Below, piece by piece: positions 11,275 through 22,454 of a stretch of DNA of 49,406 bases. This DNA comes from Hofstenia miamia (lineage: Eukaryota > Xenacoelomorpha > Acoela). Positions within the stretch are counted from its first letter, which is position 1, and each line of letters begins with the position of its first letter. The notes beneath the pieces were generated by a model. The model was given only the letters and a program-made list of their open reading frames with translations, ran no database searches and was not told the origin of the DNA. The DNA lies in contig SCFE01000094.1 of the NCBI GenBank assembly GCA_004352715.1, positions 1,458,175-1,507,580 of the forward strand. The letters are read 5' to 3'. Both the position numbers and the translations under genes were made by a program.

Positions 11275-11516
11275 AATTTGCTAAATGCTATATTATTTAG
11301 CAAGTTTACTAAACGGCGCCCAAAACTATATGAACAATACAATATTCCCTACGTAATCTAAAAAACTGTATTTTTAATGTACTCTCTTTAATCCAATCTT
11401 TTAGCAAAACACTCAGTTCCTATTTTTCGCGAAGCTTAGATCATTTATTATTTAATATGACGATTAGCAAACTTGCACGAAGCTTCTGTCAATAGCTATG
11501 TAAAAATTATTTGGCT
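11275..11516. repeat. 242-bp direct repeat, right copy
   Basis: Second copy of 11012-11253 after the 21-N gap at 11254-11274. The sequence past 11516 is unique, so the true locus probably holds one copy. Confidence 0.9.
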
Positions 11517-11749
11517 TTGTGAAATAATGCAAAAATGCTGTCAAAATATTCTATTTTCACAATAACATTAGTACTTGGAGATTTTTCTTTCAACTGCAGA
11601 AACTGCTGTTAGAATTTAATTTCGGAATGGCAACATCAGATTTCTTATTTCTTACGCAAGAATGTCACACCTGGACCCATTGCAACTATACATGAAATTA
11701 AGAAAAAACTAAATATAATGCAAGAGAAATCAGTTTTGCTGGAAACGAG

Positions 11750-12127
11750 ATCAAACACGGGAGTCCCAAGACTTTTAGAGCCGCCAATCCTAATACCATA
11801 CGAATTAGAAACGTGCCTGAAGCCAATAGAGAGACTGATAAAATTAAACTTTTAGAAGCAGACAAACAGTTCATCACAAAGACCTTAACTCACATTGGCG
11901 TTTCATGTGGAATAACTGGCATTCAACATATTGGCATTAAGAACAAATCATCTAAAGGGAATCCAACTATCATTGCCTGATTGGATAGTCCCTGGAGCAA
12001 ACGGAAAATTCTCGCATCTGTCAGCAAACTGAAAGACTTCAATGAATTCCAACCTTTTCTGGGGCCCGATTTATTATCGGAAGAAATAGCGCAAGAGAAG
12101 AATTGTTTAAGAAAAAATGGGAAATGA
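11750..12127 (+). pseudogene. Non-LTR ORF1 RNA-binding domain fragment
   Basis: The frame reads NTIRIRNVPEANRETDK, then ITKTLTHIGVS, and, after an in-frame TGA near 11977, SPWSKRKILASVSKLKDF. This is the layout of the RRM-like ORF1 proteins of CR1/L2-type elements: an IRIRNVPE strand, a helix, then a KRKIL..KLK helix and a C-terminal LL.EE..EK..LRK segment. It would coat the element RNA. The internal stop makes it a pseudogene. Confidence 0.55.
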
Positions 12128-12248
12128 TCAACAAAGGCAAAGTCGATCGGAAGTGTATCAGAGTCAGAAACTGCAAACTTCTGGTTCCAATGAAAACACG
12201 GAATCATGGGAAGAGAAATGACTAAATTCACAGCCATCTATTATACTT

Positions 12249-13049
12249 TTGACCGCCAGATCATTGAGGAAACCAAATGCAATTAATTTTCTTGCCACAG
12301 ATTTGTGTGGTGCAAATATTGACAATTGTCTTATCACAGAGACTTGGCTACAACTTGATATCACAGATTCCTTTGTACACATTCCTCAGTATGGAATTTT
12401 ACAAGACAGAAATGTTGCAAATTTCGAGAACAAAGGTGGTGGTGTTTGTGTTTATTATCGTTCCCACCTGGAAGTTCAGCAATTGCTCCCTGAAAGTTAC
12501 TAACGTTTTGAAACGCTATGGTTCATTCAGAAATTGAGAAAGTCTAAAGATCGCATATTTGGCGTTGTGTATTATCCCCCTGGCATTAACTAGGTGGACG
12601 AATGTACGTCATGCCTAAATAATTCAATTGAAAGTTTGTCCGACCAATTTCCTAGCAGCTTTATCACCATTGGAGGCGATTTCAATGATTTCTCTGTGAG
12701 AGAGTTCTCGGTGAGATGTGCATTCTCTCACCTCTTCAAAGGCGCTACTCACAGCCGCTCACAACTTGATTTTCTTGTTTCAAATGCTTCAGCTTTCTAT
12801 CAGCAAGGATCTGCGAAAGAAAGCACTCTGACAGCTGACCATACGACTATTATCATTGAGCCAAAAGAAAAGCCTAAAACGGTTCGTACAAAAGTCCTCA
12901 CAAGATCATTTACTGCCAGGTCGATTTATCATTTGAATTTAGCACTTGATCAACATGATTTCTCTGATGTCATGACGATTGGCAATTCCAATACAGCTTT
13001 GCAGATATTCATTGAACGGCAACGGCCATTAATGATGAGTATTGCATGA
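12249..13049 (+). pseudogene. AP-like endonuclease of non-LTR element
   Basis: The motifs are NIDNCLITETWL (the catalytic Glu region), NKGGGVCVYYRSHL, a bridging stop near 12500 with loss of frame, FITIGGDFNDFS (the GDFN motif), SQLDFLVSN and TADHTTIIIEP (the SDH-like His motif). The order and spacing are those of the APE endonuclease of Jockey/CR1/L2 elements, which nicks target DNA for target-primed reverse transcription. It is split into at least two frames, with a stop at about 12590. Confidence 0.7.
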
Positions 13050-13102
13050 AACGCAGCGTCAAGTTATCCAATAAGTTCCATATTATATTGCTCCAAACAT
13101 AA

Positions 13103-14240
13103 ATGTTCTCCAGAATAAGAAGTGTTTTGCGGAAAGAAGAGACCAATTTTCTCATGTTCAAGATCTTTTTTTTCAGACCATTCGAAAACAAATTCAAACA
13201 AGGCAGCAATTTATGGTGGAATTCGGTCAGAGATGTAATCAAACCAAGTAACAATTGTCTTGTGGATCAAGTCAACCCTGAAACTACCAACAACTATTTC
13301 GCAAGTATTTCATATATTGGTATCTACATTACTCCTCTTAAATGCACTTTATCTGATGAAGCTCCACCAGAGTCCCTGTGTAAAATTAAGAAGACGGCAT
13401 GTTCCCACGACGAGCTTCCTTACTGGCTGATCAAACAGAATGCCCATAACTTTGCTGAAGTTCTTTCCAATGTGTACAATCTCTGCCTCAAACAAGGAGT
13501 CTTTCCTGATTCTTTTAAAATCTCCCAAGAAGAGTGGGAGCACAAATATTTCTGATTTACGACCTGTCTCATGACTTCATTTCTTTCAAGACATTTCGAA
13601 AGATTGATTTATGATTCTTTCATCTCCAAAAAATATAATGAAGCTCTGAATCCAAACCATTTTGGATTTCTTAAGAAATCTTCCACTGAGATTGCTCTCC
13701 TGGGGATACTCGACACGACTAAAAAGATGCTATCCTCAAATGACTATGTCAAAGTAATTGTTCTTAACTTGTTCGAAGCATTTGACCAGGTGCTGAGACA
13801 CAGAACGATAGAGGAATTGCAAAAATTTACCATTTCTCCTTTTATTAAAAACATCATGTCTGATTTCCTCATTGGCAGAAAGCAATATGCTTGCATTGGA
13901 GGAAATAACTCAACAATAATTGAAGCGAATGCAGGCATTCCGCAGGGAACCATTATGGGATCCATTCTGTTTAATCTCTTATACAAAAGTCTACATGTAG
14001 CACAGTCTGGCACTGCACACTTGAAGTACGCCGATGATGGAACCTTGCTAGTGGCTGGCAATAATGACAAAGACAATTTCGAAATAGCACTCGAAAGTAT
14101 TGCACGCTGGTGTTTTGAAAATAACATGATTCTTAATTCTGACAAAACAGTTGAATTAATCCTTGGAAGCAATTACAAAGACAAATAAAACTCCCATCAA
14201 AATTCTTGGAGTGACAGTCGATAAATCACTTTCTTTTTCT
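13103..14240 (+). pseudogene. Reverse transcriptase of non-LTR element
   Basis: The linker (AHNFAEVLSNVYNLCLKQGV) and the RT domain are readable. RT blocks are LSRHFERLIYDSFIS, NPNHFGFLKKSSTEIALL, VIVLNLFEAFDQVLRH, GIPQGTIMGSILFNLLYKSL, HLKYADDGTLLVAGN (catalytic YADD intact) and NNMILNSDKTVELILG. The 13571-14188 frame is open for 205 codons. A frameshift near 13555 separates it from the linker and another near 14185 from the thumb (KILGVTVDKSLSFSNHV). The usual DxxKAFD motif is NLFEAFD here, so a catalytic Asp is changed. Confidence 0.8.
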
Positions 14241-14520
14241 AACCACGTGTCTTGATTGTTTAAAAGAGCAAACAGAATTTCGTATTTAATTTAGAAGCTC
14301 AAGAACAGAAATTTTAGCAATGAAGAATTGAGTTCTTTGTCCAACGCTCTTATTAAGCCCAGGTTGACGTATGCACTGACAGAATAGGGAGGTTGTTACA
14401 AGAAGGACATAGATTTCATTGACAGGTTCTAAAGAAAAGCGCAGAAGAATGGTCTTAAGATCTCATGCTCAATCTTCAAGAAGTTCTTTACTGAAAGGTT
14501 TCTCCTGAGCTATAAATATA

Positions 14521-15081
14521 TATATTCCATGAACGTTTTATAGTTCTATCAGATGTACTTTTCCGATAAGATATAAAGATTTCAGTTTGTTTGTTTGAAC
14601 ATCGAAAGACTGATTCAAGCAAATACCTTGAATTTAAATAAAAATTGTTTAGGTTCAATTTTAATTTGGAACACGATCAGACCAACACAATAATGATTTT
14701 ATTCAGACAACGAAAGGAAATTGAAATTTCGAGTACCCGCAAGCCCTCCTTATTATATTAATATATAGTGTATAATAATAATACAACAATTAGTTCCCTG
14801 TAAATAAAAAAATGCATTAATATTGCTAAGTTTTCTGGGTGTATTCAAAACTAATGCAGCCGTAATGTTTACTGCAATAATATCCAGTATACTATCAACC
14901 TTGGATATGTCAAGAACTCCTCGGAAATTGTACGCAGGATTTAATCCAGTTATCATCCCAATAATAAAGTTGCTTACAGCCGATGTACACTTAAAACCAT
15001 TTGTGTTGATTCTGCACAATTGAGTTGCTAGAAAATGAGAAAATGGTCAACATTTAAACTAGATCAAGTATAAAACTTGTT
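14521..15081. other. AT-rich spacer
   Basis: Two overlapping open frames of 66 and 88 codons on opposite strands near 14753-15023 lack recognisable domains. Nothing else was seen. Confidence 0.45.
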
Positions 15082-15096
15082 CAGTGATTGTACAAT

Positions 15097-15144
15097 GTGT
15101 CAATTGGTGTCAATTTGAAATTGTCATTTGTCAATTTGTGTCAA
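15097..15144 (+). repeat. Left subterminal GTGTCAA cluster of the hAT element
   Basis: Exact GTGTCAA at 15097, 15107 and 15138, with near matches between, directly inside the left terminal repeat. Such clusters are often transposase-binding sites in hAT elements. Confidence 0.6.
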
Positions 15145-15264
15145 CTTGATTTTATTGGTGATTTGATTGTTTTAATCGACAGTTTTAATTTGATTGTTTT
15201 AATCAACAATTTTAATTTGATTGCTTCAAGTTTTTTCAGAAAAAAACAAATCTTCAAGGTTTCT

Positions 15265-17419
15265 ATGTTAAATGGGGGAGACAACAATTGCGACGAATTT
15301 GAGAAATGGCGCACTGAAGATAACAAACGTCCAAATTCCGCATTTTGTCTTCCTTGCAAAGAAGCCTTCTTGAAAGCTTGAAAGGTACGTAAAATGAAAT
15401 TGATATTTTATGCTTTTCTTTTTGTTAGACATTTTTCTAATTGATTCACAAAATTTATTTAAGGAGGTGATATTGTACGCCATTTGGAGAAGAAGTGCCA
15501 TAAAGATGCCGTGAGAAATAATAGACGGGATGGAATTTTGAAGAGACTGACCCCACAGTTATTCATTTCACAGTCATTTTCAAGAAATCAATCAACCTGC
15601 TTGACCTTCAAAGAGCAAGTAACAATGGCTTAGATCTCATTGTGCCTGCCATGAAGAAAATGTTCGCTGACTTGAAAACAAAGCGAGTTGTATTATGTCT
15701 GATGGCCTTGGTGCTCACTTTCTTTAATTCAAAATGAAATTGCCAACTTGATGTGATTGCACGCTACTGGTCGCCTAACGCCACCAAAATTGTTTCATGT
15801 TATATTGCTTCTTTCACTCTTAGGCATGCCCAAACCGACGTTATTGTTGAGAAATTGGCAGAAGTGGCAAAACTGTTGTACACAAATAAGCTACTGCAAA
15901 TTGCAACTGATGGGCCGAATGTCATGAAAGCTGTTCAGGGCAAGGAGAAAGAGGTGATCAACAGTGATCTTGTGAACATCGGTACTTGCAATATCCACAA
16001 AGTGCATAACGCGTTTTCAACTGCTTTTGAGAAATTCGGAGACGACGTTGAGCAACTTGGTATTGAGCGGTTTTATCTGTTCAAAAATTCGGCTGCTAAA
16101 TGGGAAGATTATGAAAAAATTCAAAGTAAGTTAGATGTGAAAAAAACACTTTTTCATCCAACATGTATCATCAAGGTGGTTAAGTTTCGAAAAGGTTACT
16201 AACCGTCTTGAAGAGCAACTGCCCGATATCAAAAAGTTTCTGAGTTCCAACTTTATCAGTGCGGCCGATCGGAAAACCGAGTGGATAAGGAAACTTGTCC
16301 GGATTACATCTAATCCTATTTTGTTGGTGCAAATACAGTTTCTGAAATCAGTGATGCCAATGTTTACAGAATATCTCAACTCGTTGAAAAATTGACGCAT
16401 CGCATAGTGAAACCCGAACGTCATGGAAAATGCTTCTGGTGCTGCAAAACTTTATTCCATTGATTTGGCGAAAGATGAAAATCTCTTCAAAGCGAACATT
16501 GTTATGAAGCATCACGAAGTCTGTACCTTGAAGACACGTGATGAAATTTCCGACAACCAGCAGAATGCTTCTTTCCCCGCCGCTAGATTATTTCTGAACA
16601 CAGCCACAGCCAAATTCTTGAAAATAGTTCCTTTAAAAAATATAATTCTCCGTGACTTACAAGTTATACATCCTATTGCTAAGTTGGCTTCCAACAATTC
16701 GTTGGAATGTATAAGACGCCTTGCAGCCGCAATTAAGCTGTTTCCTCGAGTCCAAAATTGACGCCTTTGTTCACAAATATCGTGTATTCCAATTCGAGCG
16801 AATTCCTTGGAAGTATGTTGAAGAGCCTGATGAAAGTGAGCAGGACGATTGCAACAATTCTACTGATGTATTCAAACGTGTAGACTAATACTAGTACAAA
16901 GTGATGTGCATAGAAGACGCAGCGGGAAAACCAAAGTTTCCAAATTTGACAATTTTGTTGAAAATTTGTCTGAGTTTTTCGCCAAGCATCTGTTAAGAGG
17001 TCATTCAGTGAGAATAAACTTGTTATAACTGACCATTGCACAAGATTTAGTGATGAGACTTTAAGAGGTTGCGACTGACGTTGTCCTTCATTAAATGTCT
17101 TGGGGAGAAGCCTGAAAGTCTGCCACCATCCAAGCAACTCATCTCTGCTGTTCGCAATTCGAACAAAAATTACTTGAAAAGAATTGGAGAGGAGCAACAC
17201 CAGAGTGAGAGGTCTGCGAAAGTTTCAAAGATGACTTATGATAAAGAAACGCCGCAGAAAGAAGCAGGTGATATGAAAATTGAAGGAATGAAAATTTTGC
17301 AAGAAAGCATTTCTAAAAATAGCATGTTGAAAATCAACCCCGCGAACGTCTTGTTGAAAAAAGCTGAAGTGATTGAAACAGCCATTGAAACAAATACTTC
17401 TTCTTTGAAAAAGAAGTGA
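15265..17419 (+). pseudogene. hAT transposase-like pseudogene
   Basis: Fragments in several frames follow one protein in order. An N-terminal zinc-finger-like segment comprises FEKWRTEDNKRPNSAFCLPC, then after a gap GGDIVRHLEKKCHKDAV. The catalytic-core region at 15753-16202 comprises IARYWSPNATKIVSCYIASF, LQIATDGPNVMKAVQG, NIGTCNIHKVHNAFSTAFEK and FKNSAAKWEDYEKIQSKL. Later blocks lie at 16423-16761. The DGPNV..K and G.C..H..HNAF motifs are typical of one group of animal hAT-derived proteins with an N-terminal FCxxC finger. Frameshifts near 15380, 15735, 16200 and 16760 kill the gene. Confidence 0.7.
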
Positions 17420-17613
17420 TGAAATCCACATATCAACGTGTTGATCATTCCTTGCCAACAACATTCCAGTTTCTTTCATTTGCATTAAGTTTTACTATAT
17501 AATATACTCTTTCACATTGTTATGGAATACACAATTTCACTGTACTTATATTTCAGTTTTTATCCGACTGGCGGCTAAAAGTATGATTTTGTTACGATTA
17601 ACTCGTTCATTTT

Positions 17614-17735
17614 GTGTCAAAATGTGTCAAATCTAATTTTTCTCTGTTACAGTGTGTCAAACTGTGTGGAATCGGAATTTTACTGTGTCAAAATGTGTCA
17701 AAATGACGTTTTTTAAATGTGTCAATGTGTGTCAA
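17614..17735 (+). repeat. Right subterminal GTGTCAA cluster of the hAT element
   Basis: Seven exact GTGTCAA words at 17614, 17624, 17654, 17685, 17695, 17719 and 17729, spaced about 10 or 30 bases. All have the same orientation as the left cluster, not inverted. Confidence 0.65.
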
Positions 17736-17762
17736 ACGTCGAAAAGGCTTGTACAATCCCTG

Positions 17763-19358
17763 CTTATGGAATTAATTCATAGTTTCTAAATTGTTAATTA
17801 AGTTTTGTTATTTTAATTTTTTTATTAAATTTATTCAAATATAATAATTTGAAAAATATAAAAAAACACATTTTATAGCTATGGCAATTATGTAAATAAT
17901 GCTATATAAAATTTATTTGAAACCATTTTAATAATATTTTAAAATATTTTTCCATTTATTATAATTTAATACGTATGTTTAATAACTTTAACGGGATCTT
18001 AGTATTTTATCAAAATTTATTGGAATTATATTTTCTTACTATACATATATATTTAAAATATTAACGATTGTTTTTTGATACCCCCATATAAGGAAATCGG
18101 AGCTACGTTCTTGCACTCGTGGGATTTTGACTTTATCTATTATCTGAACATTAGTTAAGCTGAAATGGAAGTTTTCATTGAAAAGTAATCGAAACTGTCA
18201 CGTGTGTTAAAGCACAGAAATAAATAATTTTCTCATGAATATTCACTATTACATGGGAGCCAATTTTGATGTGCTGGATTACAATTGTTCTGAAATGTGG
18301 AAATAGTATTTCGTGCATGTAAAATCCCGCGACCCGGATTAAGGTTCATATCATTTTAAGAACAAATTATGAATATAGTGTTACTTCTGTTATTAGCCAA
18401 ACTAAAACATCTGATGGACCTCTTCCAAATCATCATTGATGTGATTAATTGATTTGGAAGAGGAATAGAAAATTACATTTCAAATACACAGTTTTCTCTT
18501 GCATTTATTTTTGTGTAAATTAGTTAATTTTGTGACAAAAATATGGAAGGTGCCCCCTGTTTTAAAATCCTAAATCCCCACCTTATTAAAGTATTTTTCA
18601 CATGATTTTTGGGTACAGTTTTGGATGCATATGAAATGTTAAAATAGTTTCTGTTGTCTAATACAGAGAACTATTTTTAGTTTTAACCGTTGATTTGTAT
18701 TATTCAAGCTTTCTTCCGCAAGCTTGTCAAATTAATGATAATTTAAATTGGTTTTACCTAAAATGAATAAATTGACTTTGACTAATTTAGCTGGTTGGAG
18801 AGACGTTTTTCGCTGGTCATATGAACGCATTTCCTAGTTCAGAACCTTGCCATGTGTTTATTTTTGATGCTGATACCATTGGAGTTCTTTCACTGGGACT
18901 CTCATTAACATTCGTGATGCTTAGTCGTTTTCAGCACAAACTATCAGCGTTATTAAGTAGTTTATAGTAAATTATTTTTACAATTTTTTTGATATTTATT
19001 AAATTGCTTCTGTTTATGTATATTTTAGCGTTTGCATTCACTAACCTTTCCTATCTTTACCACCCATGCGTGACAGTTGCTTTTTCTAGACAGAAATCCA
19101 ATATGTATTGGTCATTTTTCCTGCTTAAATTTTAATTTATTTATATATCAGATTTCCGTTTGATAGTTTTTGTATATATTGAACCCTTATGTATTTGATA
19201 TTTTTGTGCTTGCCAAATCAATCGGACATTTTTTCTATATATACAGTTTTCTGAACATTGTCAGCTAAAATTAATATTACATGAAGCAATATTAGAAGAT
19301 TTATTAATCGGCGGAATCAATCTACATAGTGTACTCCAAGTAAGCTGGATGGTAAGCT
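17763..19358. other. AT-rich non-coding region with one strong hairpin
   Basis: No gene was recognised. The only clear structure is the inverted repeat at 18419-18463. Confidence 0.45.
18419..18463. repeat. Perfect 13-bp inverted repeat (hairpin)
   Basis: CCTCTTCCAAATC (18419-18431) pairs with GATTTGGAAGAGG (18451-18463) across a 19-nt spacer. It is not followed by a T-run or flanked by obvious duplications, so its role is unknown. Confidence 0.6.
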
Positions 19359-19760
19359 AGTAGTAGTATAAAAGTGAGTCAATTACGTGGTACATTTGAC
19401 CTTTTCATCTTGGTGGGGATGTCTGTCGTGGCTATGATGTAATTGTGTACTTTGGCCGTCTGTGTATCTCTAACGTCATTGGAACATATTCTCTTTTGTT
19501 ATAATATTTGTTGGCAAATACATTTGTTTGTAGTTGATTGTATAAAATGTAACAATTTTTTAAAGGTTGAGCAATTTTCGAAAATCCCATGAGATTAGAA
19601 TTGTTGCAATCTAATGTTCAAAATGTAACCAATTTTTTTACTTACTTATTTACGTCGACTAACTTAGCTTACATGTTTTATTTGCTTTATATACTTCATA
19701 CTTGCATTTTGTTAATGTACGTGACTTGCTTATTTATGTGCACATTAATGGTTTATCCGG
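19359..19760 (+). repeat. Left terminal inverted repeat of the Polinton-like block
   Basis: Reading inward from AGTAGTA, shared blocks are GTGTATCTCTAACGTCATTG (about 19467), TTGTTGGCAAA (about 19509), an AAAATGTAACAATTTTTTAA word, TTTTCGAAAATCCCA, TAGAATTGTTGCAATCTA, and a tail with CTAACTTAG then TTACATG. All recur in inverted order and orientation at 26700-27070, and partly at 24100-24446. Confidence 0.75.
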
Positions 19761-20179
19761 ATATATCCATTGATGTATTATCTCTTTACATCATACATGT
19801 TTAAACTAAATTATATACGTTTTTGGTTTACAGATCTATTTACATTTAGGTTTTGTTTTTCCTATGTACACATTTTTTGATTAAAATTAAGTTATGAATG
19901 TTGAATTATTAAAACTTAAATTGCTTTAATTGCTTTTGTTTAATTGCTACAATTGACTGACTAGATATGCGGTGCATATCATGGAATTGTGTGATACAAA
20001 ACAATGGAAAAGTGGAACACCATGTGATGAATACAATCACATAAACAACGCCTATAAATCAAATAAAATTGAACAATGGTGTTTAAGTCGAGAAAAGCAG
20101 TGAAATTTGGAAAACCCATGCAAATGTATGCAGCCATATAATCATAAAAAGCAAGTAAGAATGAAAAAAACATTGAAAA

Positions 20180-20440
20180 GTCAATAGAAGATGTATCAGT
20201 CAGCAAACATATACAACCCCCGAAAAAATCATGGGTGAGTTGATAAAGGTGTATAAGTCTGCAAATGTGTAAAAAAGTGAAAAAAAACATGGAAAGTCAA
20301 GAAAAGATGAATCAGTATACAAATGTATACAAAAAGTGAAAAATGTGCAAAAGTTGGGAAAGGTGTATCAGTCAGCAAATGTGTACAACCCAAAAAATTC
20401 ATATAAACCAAAAAGAAGTGTAAAGAAAAGATTGGCATGT
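20180..20440. repeat. Degenerate tandem repeat, unit about 175 bp
   Basis: GTATCAGTCAGCAAA followed by a TACAACCC word occurs near 20191 and again near 20369, with similar AAGTGAAAAA and CATGGAAAGTC-like stretches between. Non-coding and A-rich on the plus strand. Confidence 0.5.
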
Positions 20441-20619
20441 AAAACTAATATATAATAATTTTGTATATAGAAAATGCATGTGTATATATATTTTATTAAT
20501 ATCATTGCATGTAAAAATTTTAGGAAGCGAATTTTCAGTTCTATACAACATAAAGCATGTTTTACTCTTTCTGAAAATGTAGGTTGCTTCTATTGTGTAT
20601 TACGTCTTTAAGTATAGTG

Positions 20620-20870
20620 AATATTTTCACTGTTTTGTGAAAAATGAATTAAACATATGGAATTTTTTTTTACAATGAAATATCAGTGTATTTGAAAAAT
20701 GATGTGTTTTTTACATGTAGTGTAATTCTAAAAATGAAGTAAACATTGTACATAGCGATGGTTAATCAATTGAAGTTGTGTATAGCAAATATTTTTCCCT
20801 GTTTTGTGAAAAATGTATTAAACACATGAAATTTTTTACAATGAAATATCAATGTATTTGAAAAACATGG
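20620..20870. repeat. Direct repeat, about 82 bp, two copies
   Basis: About 20620-20702 and 20788-20869 share CTGTTTTGTGAAAAATG, TTACAATGAAATATCA and TGTATTTGAAAAA in the same order, spaced about 168 bases. Confidence 0.6.
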
Positions 20871-21348
20871 AAAATTAGTTTGTAATATTGACAGATGTGT
20901 GTGTGTGTGTATCTGACAAAATGTTGTAAATTTGCCAATAATGCATAATCACAAATGTGATGCAATGTATGCAAACGCATGTATAACATGATATAGTGAG
21001 GTATATTAACAAAAAACATACAATGAAATTTGTCATATGAAAAGCATGAGAATGTAAACTAAATAGGCCCCAACATGTAAATGAATCACCACAAAAATAA
21101 ATCATCTTGTAAATGTCATGATTTACTAATTAAACTAGCTACTTGAAAATCCATTAGTTGATACACTTAAAAATGTCAAGTATGTGACATTTCTGAAAAT
21201 CCATTAGCACCTGTCAAAAACACATTAGTGTTAATAATGTCAAGTGGGTGAGTCATCAATTACACTTGTCAATATTGGTGATTCAGCTAAGTGTTACGAG
21301 AACTTCAAGGTGTCCCATTGGGACAGGGTCTTGACTTCCATCCCTACT

Positions 21349-21570
21349 AAGTAATTTTTTTCAAAAGGACAAAACCAAATCACCAAAAGGAAAATTAAAT
21401 ATCCCAAAGGTAAGTAATTTTTTTCGAAAAAACAAAACAAATCACCAAAAGGAAAATTAAATATGCCAAAGGCAAATAAATTTTTTGAAAGGACAAAACA
21501 AATCACCAAAAGAAAAATTAAATATCCCAAAGGCAAATAATTTTTTTTCAAAAAGACAAAACAAATCATC
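21349..21570. repeat. Tandem repeat, unit about 63 bp, 3.5 copies
   Basis: The unit is GGACAAAACAAATCACC, then AAAAGGAAAATTAAATAT, then CCAAAGGCAAATAATTTTTT, repeated with small changes from about 21350 to 21570. The frame stays open on the minus strand (93 codons) only because the unit is a near multiple of three; it is not a credible protein. Confidence 0.7.
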
Positions 21571-22454
21571 AACACAAATGAAAAAATGTTGGAAAAGGAA
21601 TATAAGTCACAAAAGTGAAAAAGTGTTGGAAAAAATGTAAGTCTACAAATGTGGAAAAGTCGTATACCAGGTATTTATTTAATTTTTAATATAAGAGACA
21701 CCAATAAAATTTTAAAATGTAAGCACTTTCTTATAATATAAAATTTATATTTTTAAACATTTTGTATATATGTGTATCAATAAACGCTAACAACCAATTT
21801 ATGACACTAATAACAAAACAGGTTATCAACAATCTTGAAACGTTTTTATTCTTGAATTCAACAAGAAAAACATATTGAAAAAATATTTATTTCATTTTTA
21901 CAAGATTGTGATTGATAAATTGTTTTACTTTATTAACATTTTAGTTTTGTAGCATCTTTCATTTACATAATTGTATAAATTGGGAAAATCATGTTGCAAT
22001 TGAGATGGTTTCCAACTTGTGAAAAAATTCTAGTTTTATATGATTTCAAAATGTTTTAATTAATTGTGATAATTTTTAAATTTATTTGGATTTCATGTTT
22101 GGTAGATAACAATCTTTATGATTGGATACATTTTTGACAGTTGAACAATAGATAACAAATTACACAATGTTAACAATTGTCTGTAGAGAGATGCAACTTT
22201 GTACACACAGTGGTATAATGGAATTTTATATGGCTGTACTGTGTTTATAGTTTGTTACATTCTGACAGTTGAACATTGCTTTAGTTGAGATTGTTTTCCA
22301 ACTTGTGAAAAAATTCTAGTTTTATATGATTTGAAAGTGCTATTTAATTGTTATAATTGTTAAGGGATTTCATGTTTGGTGGATATCAATCTTTACAATT
22401 GGATACATTTTGACAGTTGAACAATAGATAACAAATTACGCAATGTTAACAATT

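Larger units (their letters stand above)
11640..14520 (+). mobile_element. Decayed non-LTR retrotransposon (ORF1, endonuclease, RT)
   Basis: A nearly full-length element of the CR1/L2/Jockey-like type in 5'-to-3' order: ORF1 RNA-binding domain (about 11750-12127), AP-like endonuclease (12249-13050), linker and reverse transcriptase (13103-14240) and C-terminal region (to about 14520). Every segment is broken by stops or frameshifts. No clear 3' tail was found; the end is estimated where coding similarity fades. The family differs from the (TTA)n family at the window ends, since the RT blocks are quite different. Confidence 0.75.
15082..17762 (+). mobile_element. Decayed hAT-family DNA transposon
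   Basis: The terminal inverted repeats are CAGTGATTGTACAA at 15082-15095 and TTGTACAATCCCTG at 17749-17762, which pair at 13 of 14 positions. CAG..CTG ends and the encoded transposase both indicate hAT. Subterminal GTGTCAA words cluster next to both ends. The 8 bases outside each end (AACTTGTT and CTTATGGA) do not match, so the target duplication has decayed or the element was rearranged. Length 2681 bp. Confidence 0.75.

Noticed and set aside
13744-14172. A 142-codon minus-strand frame
   Set aside because: It is the shadow of the plus-strand reverse transcriptase and has no domain of its own.
21294-21575. A 93-codon minus-strand frame with a repeated FGIFNFPF-like motif
   Set aside because: It is the translation of the 63-bp tandem repeat. 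Hydrophobic appearance comes from A/T-rich units, not from a membrane protein.
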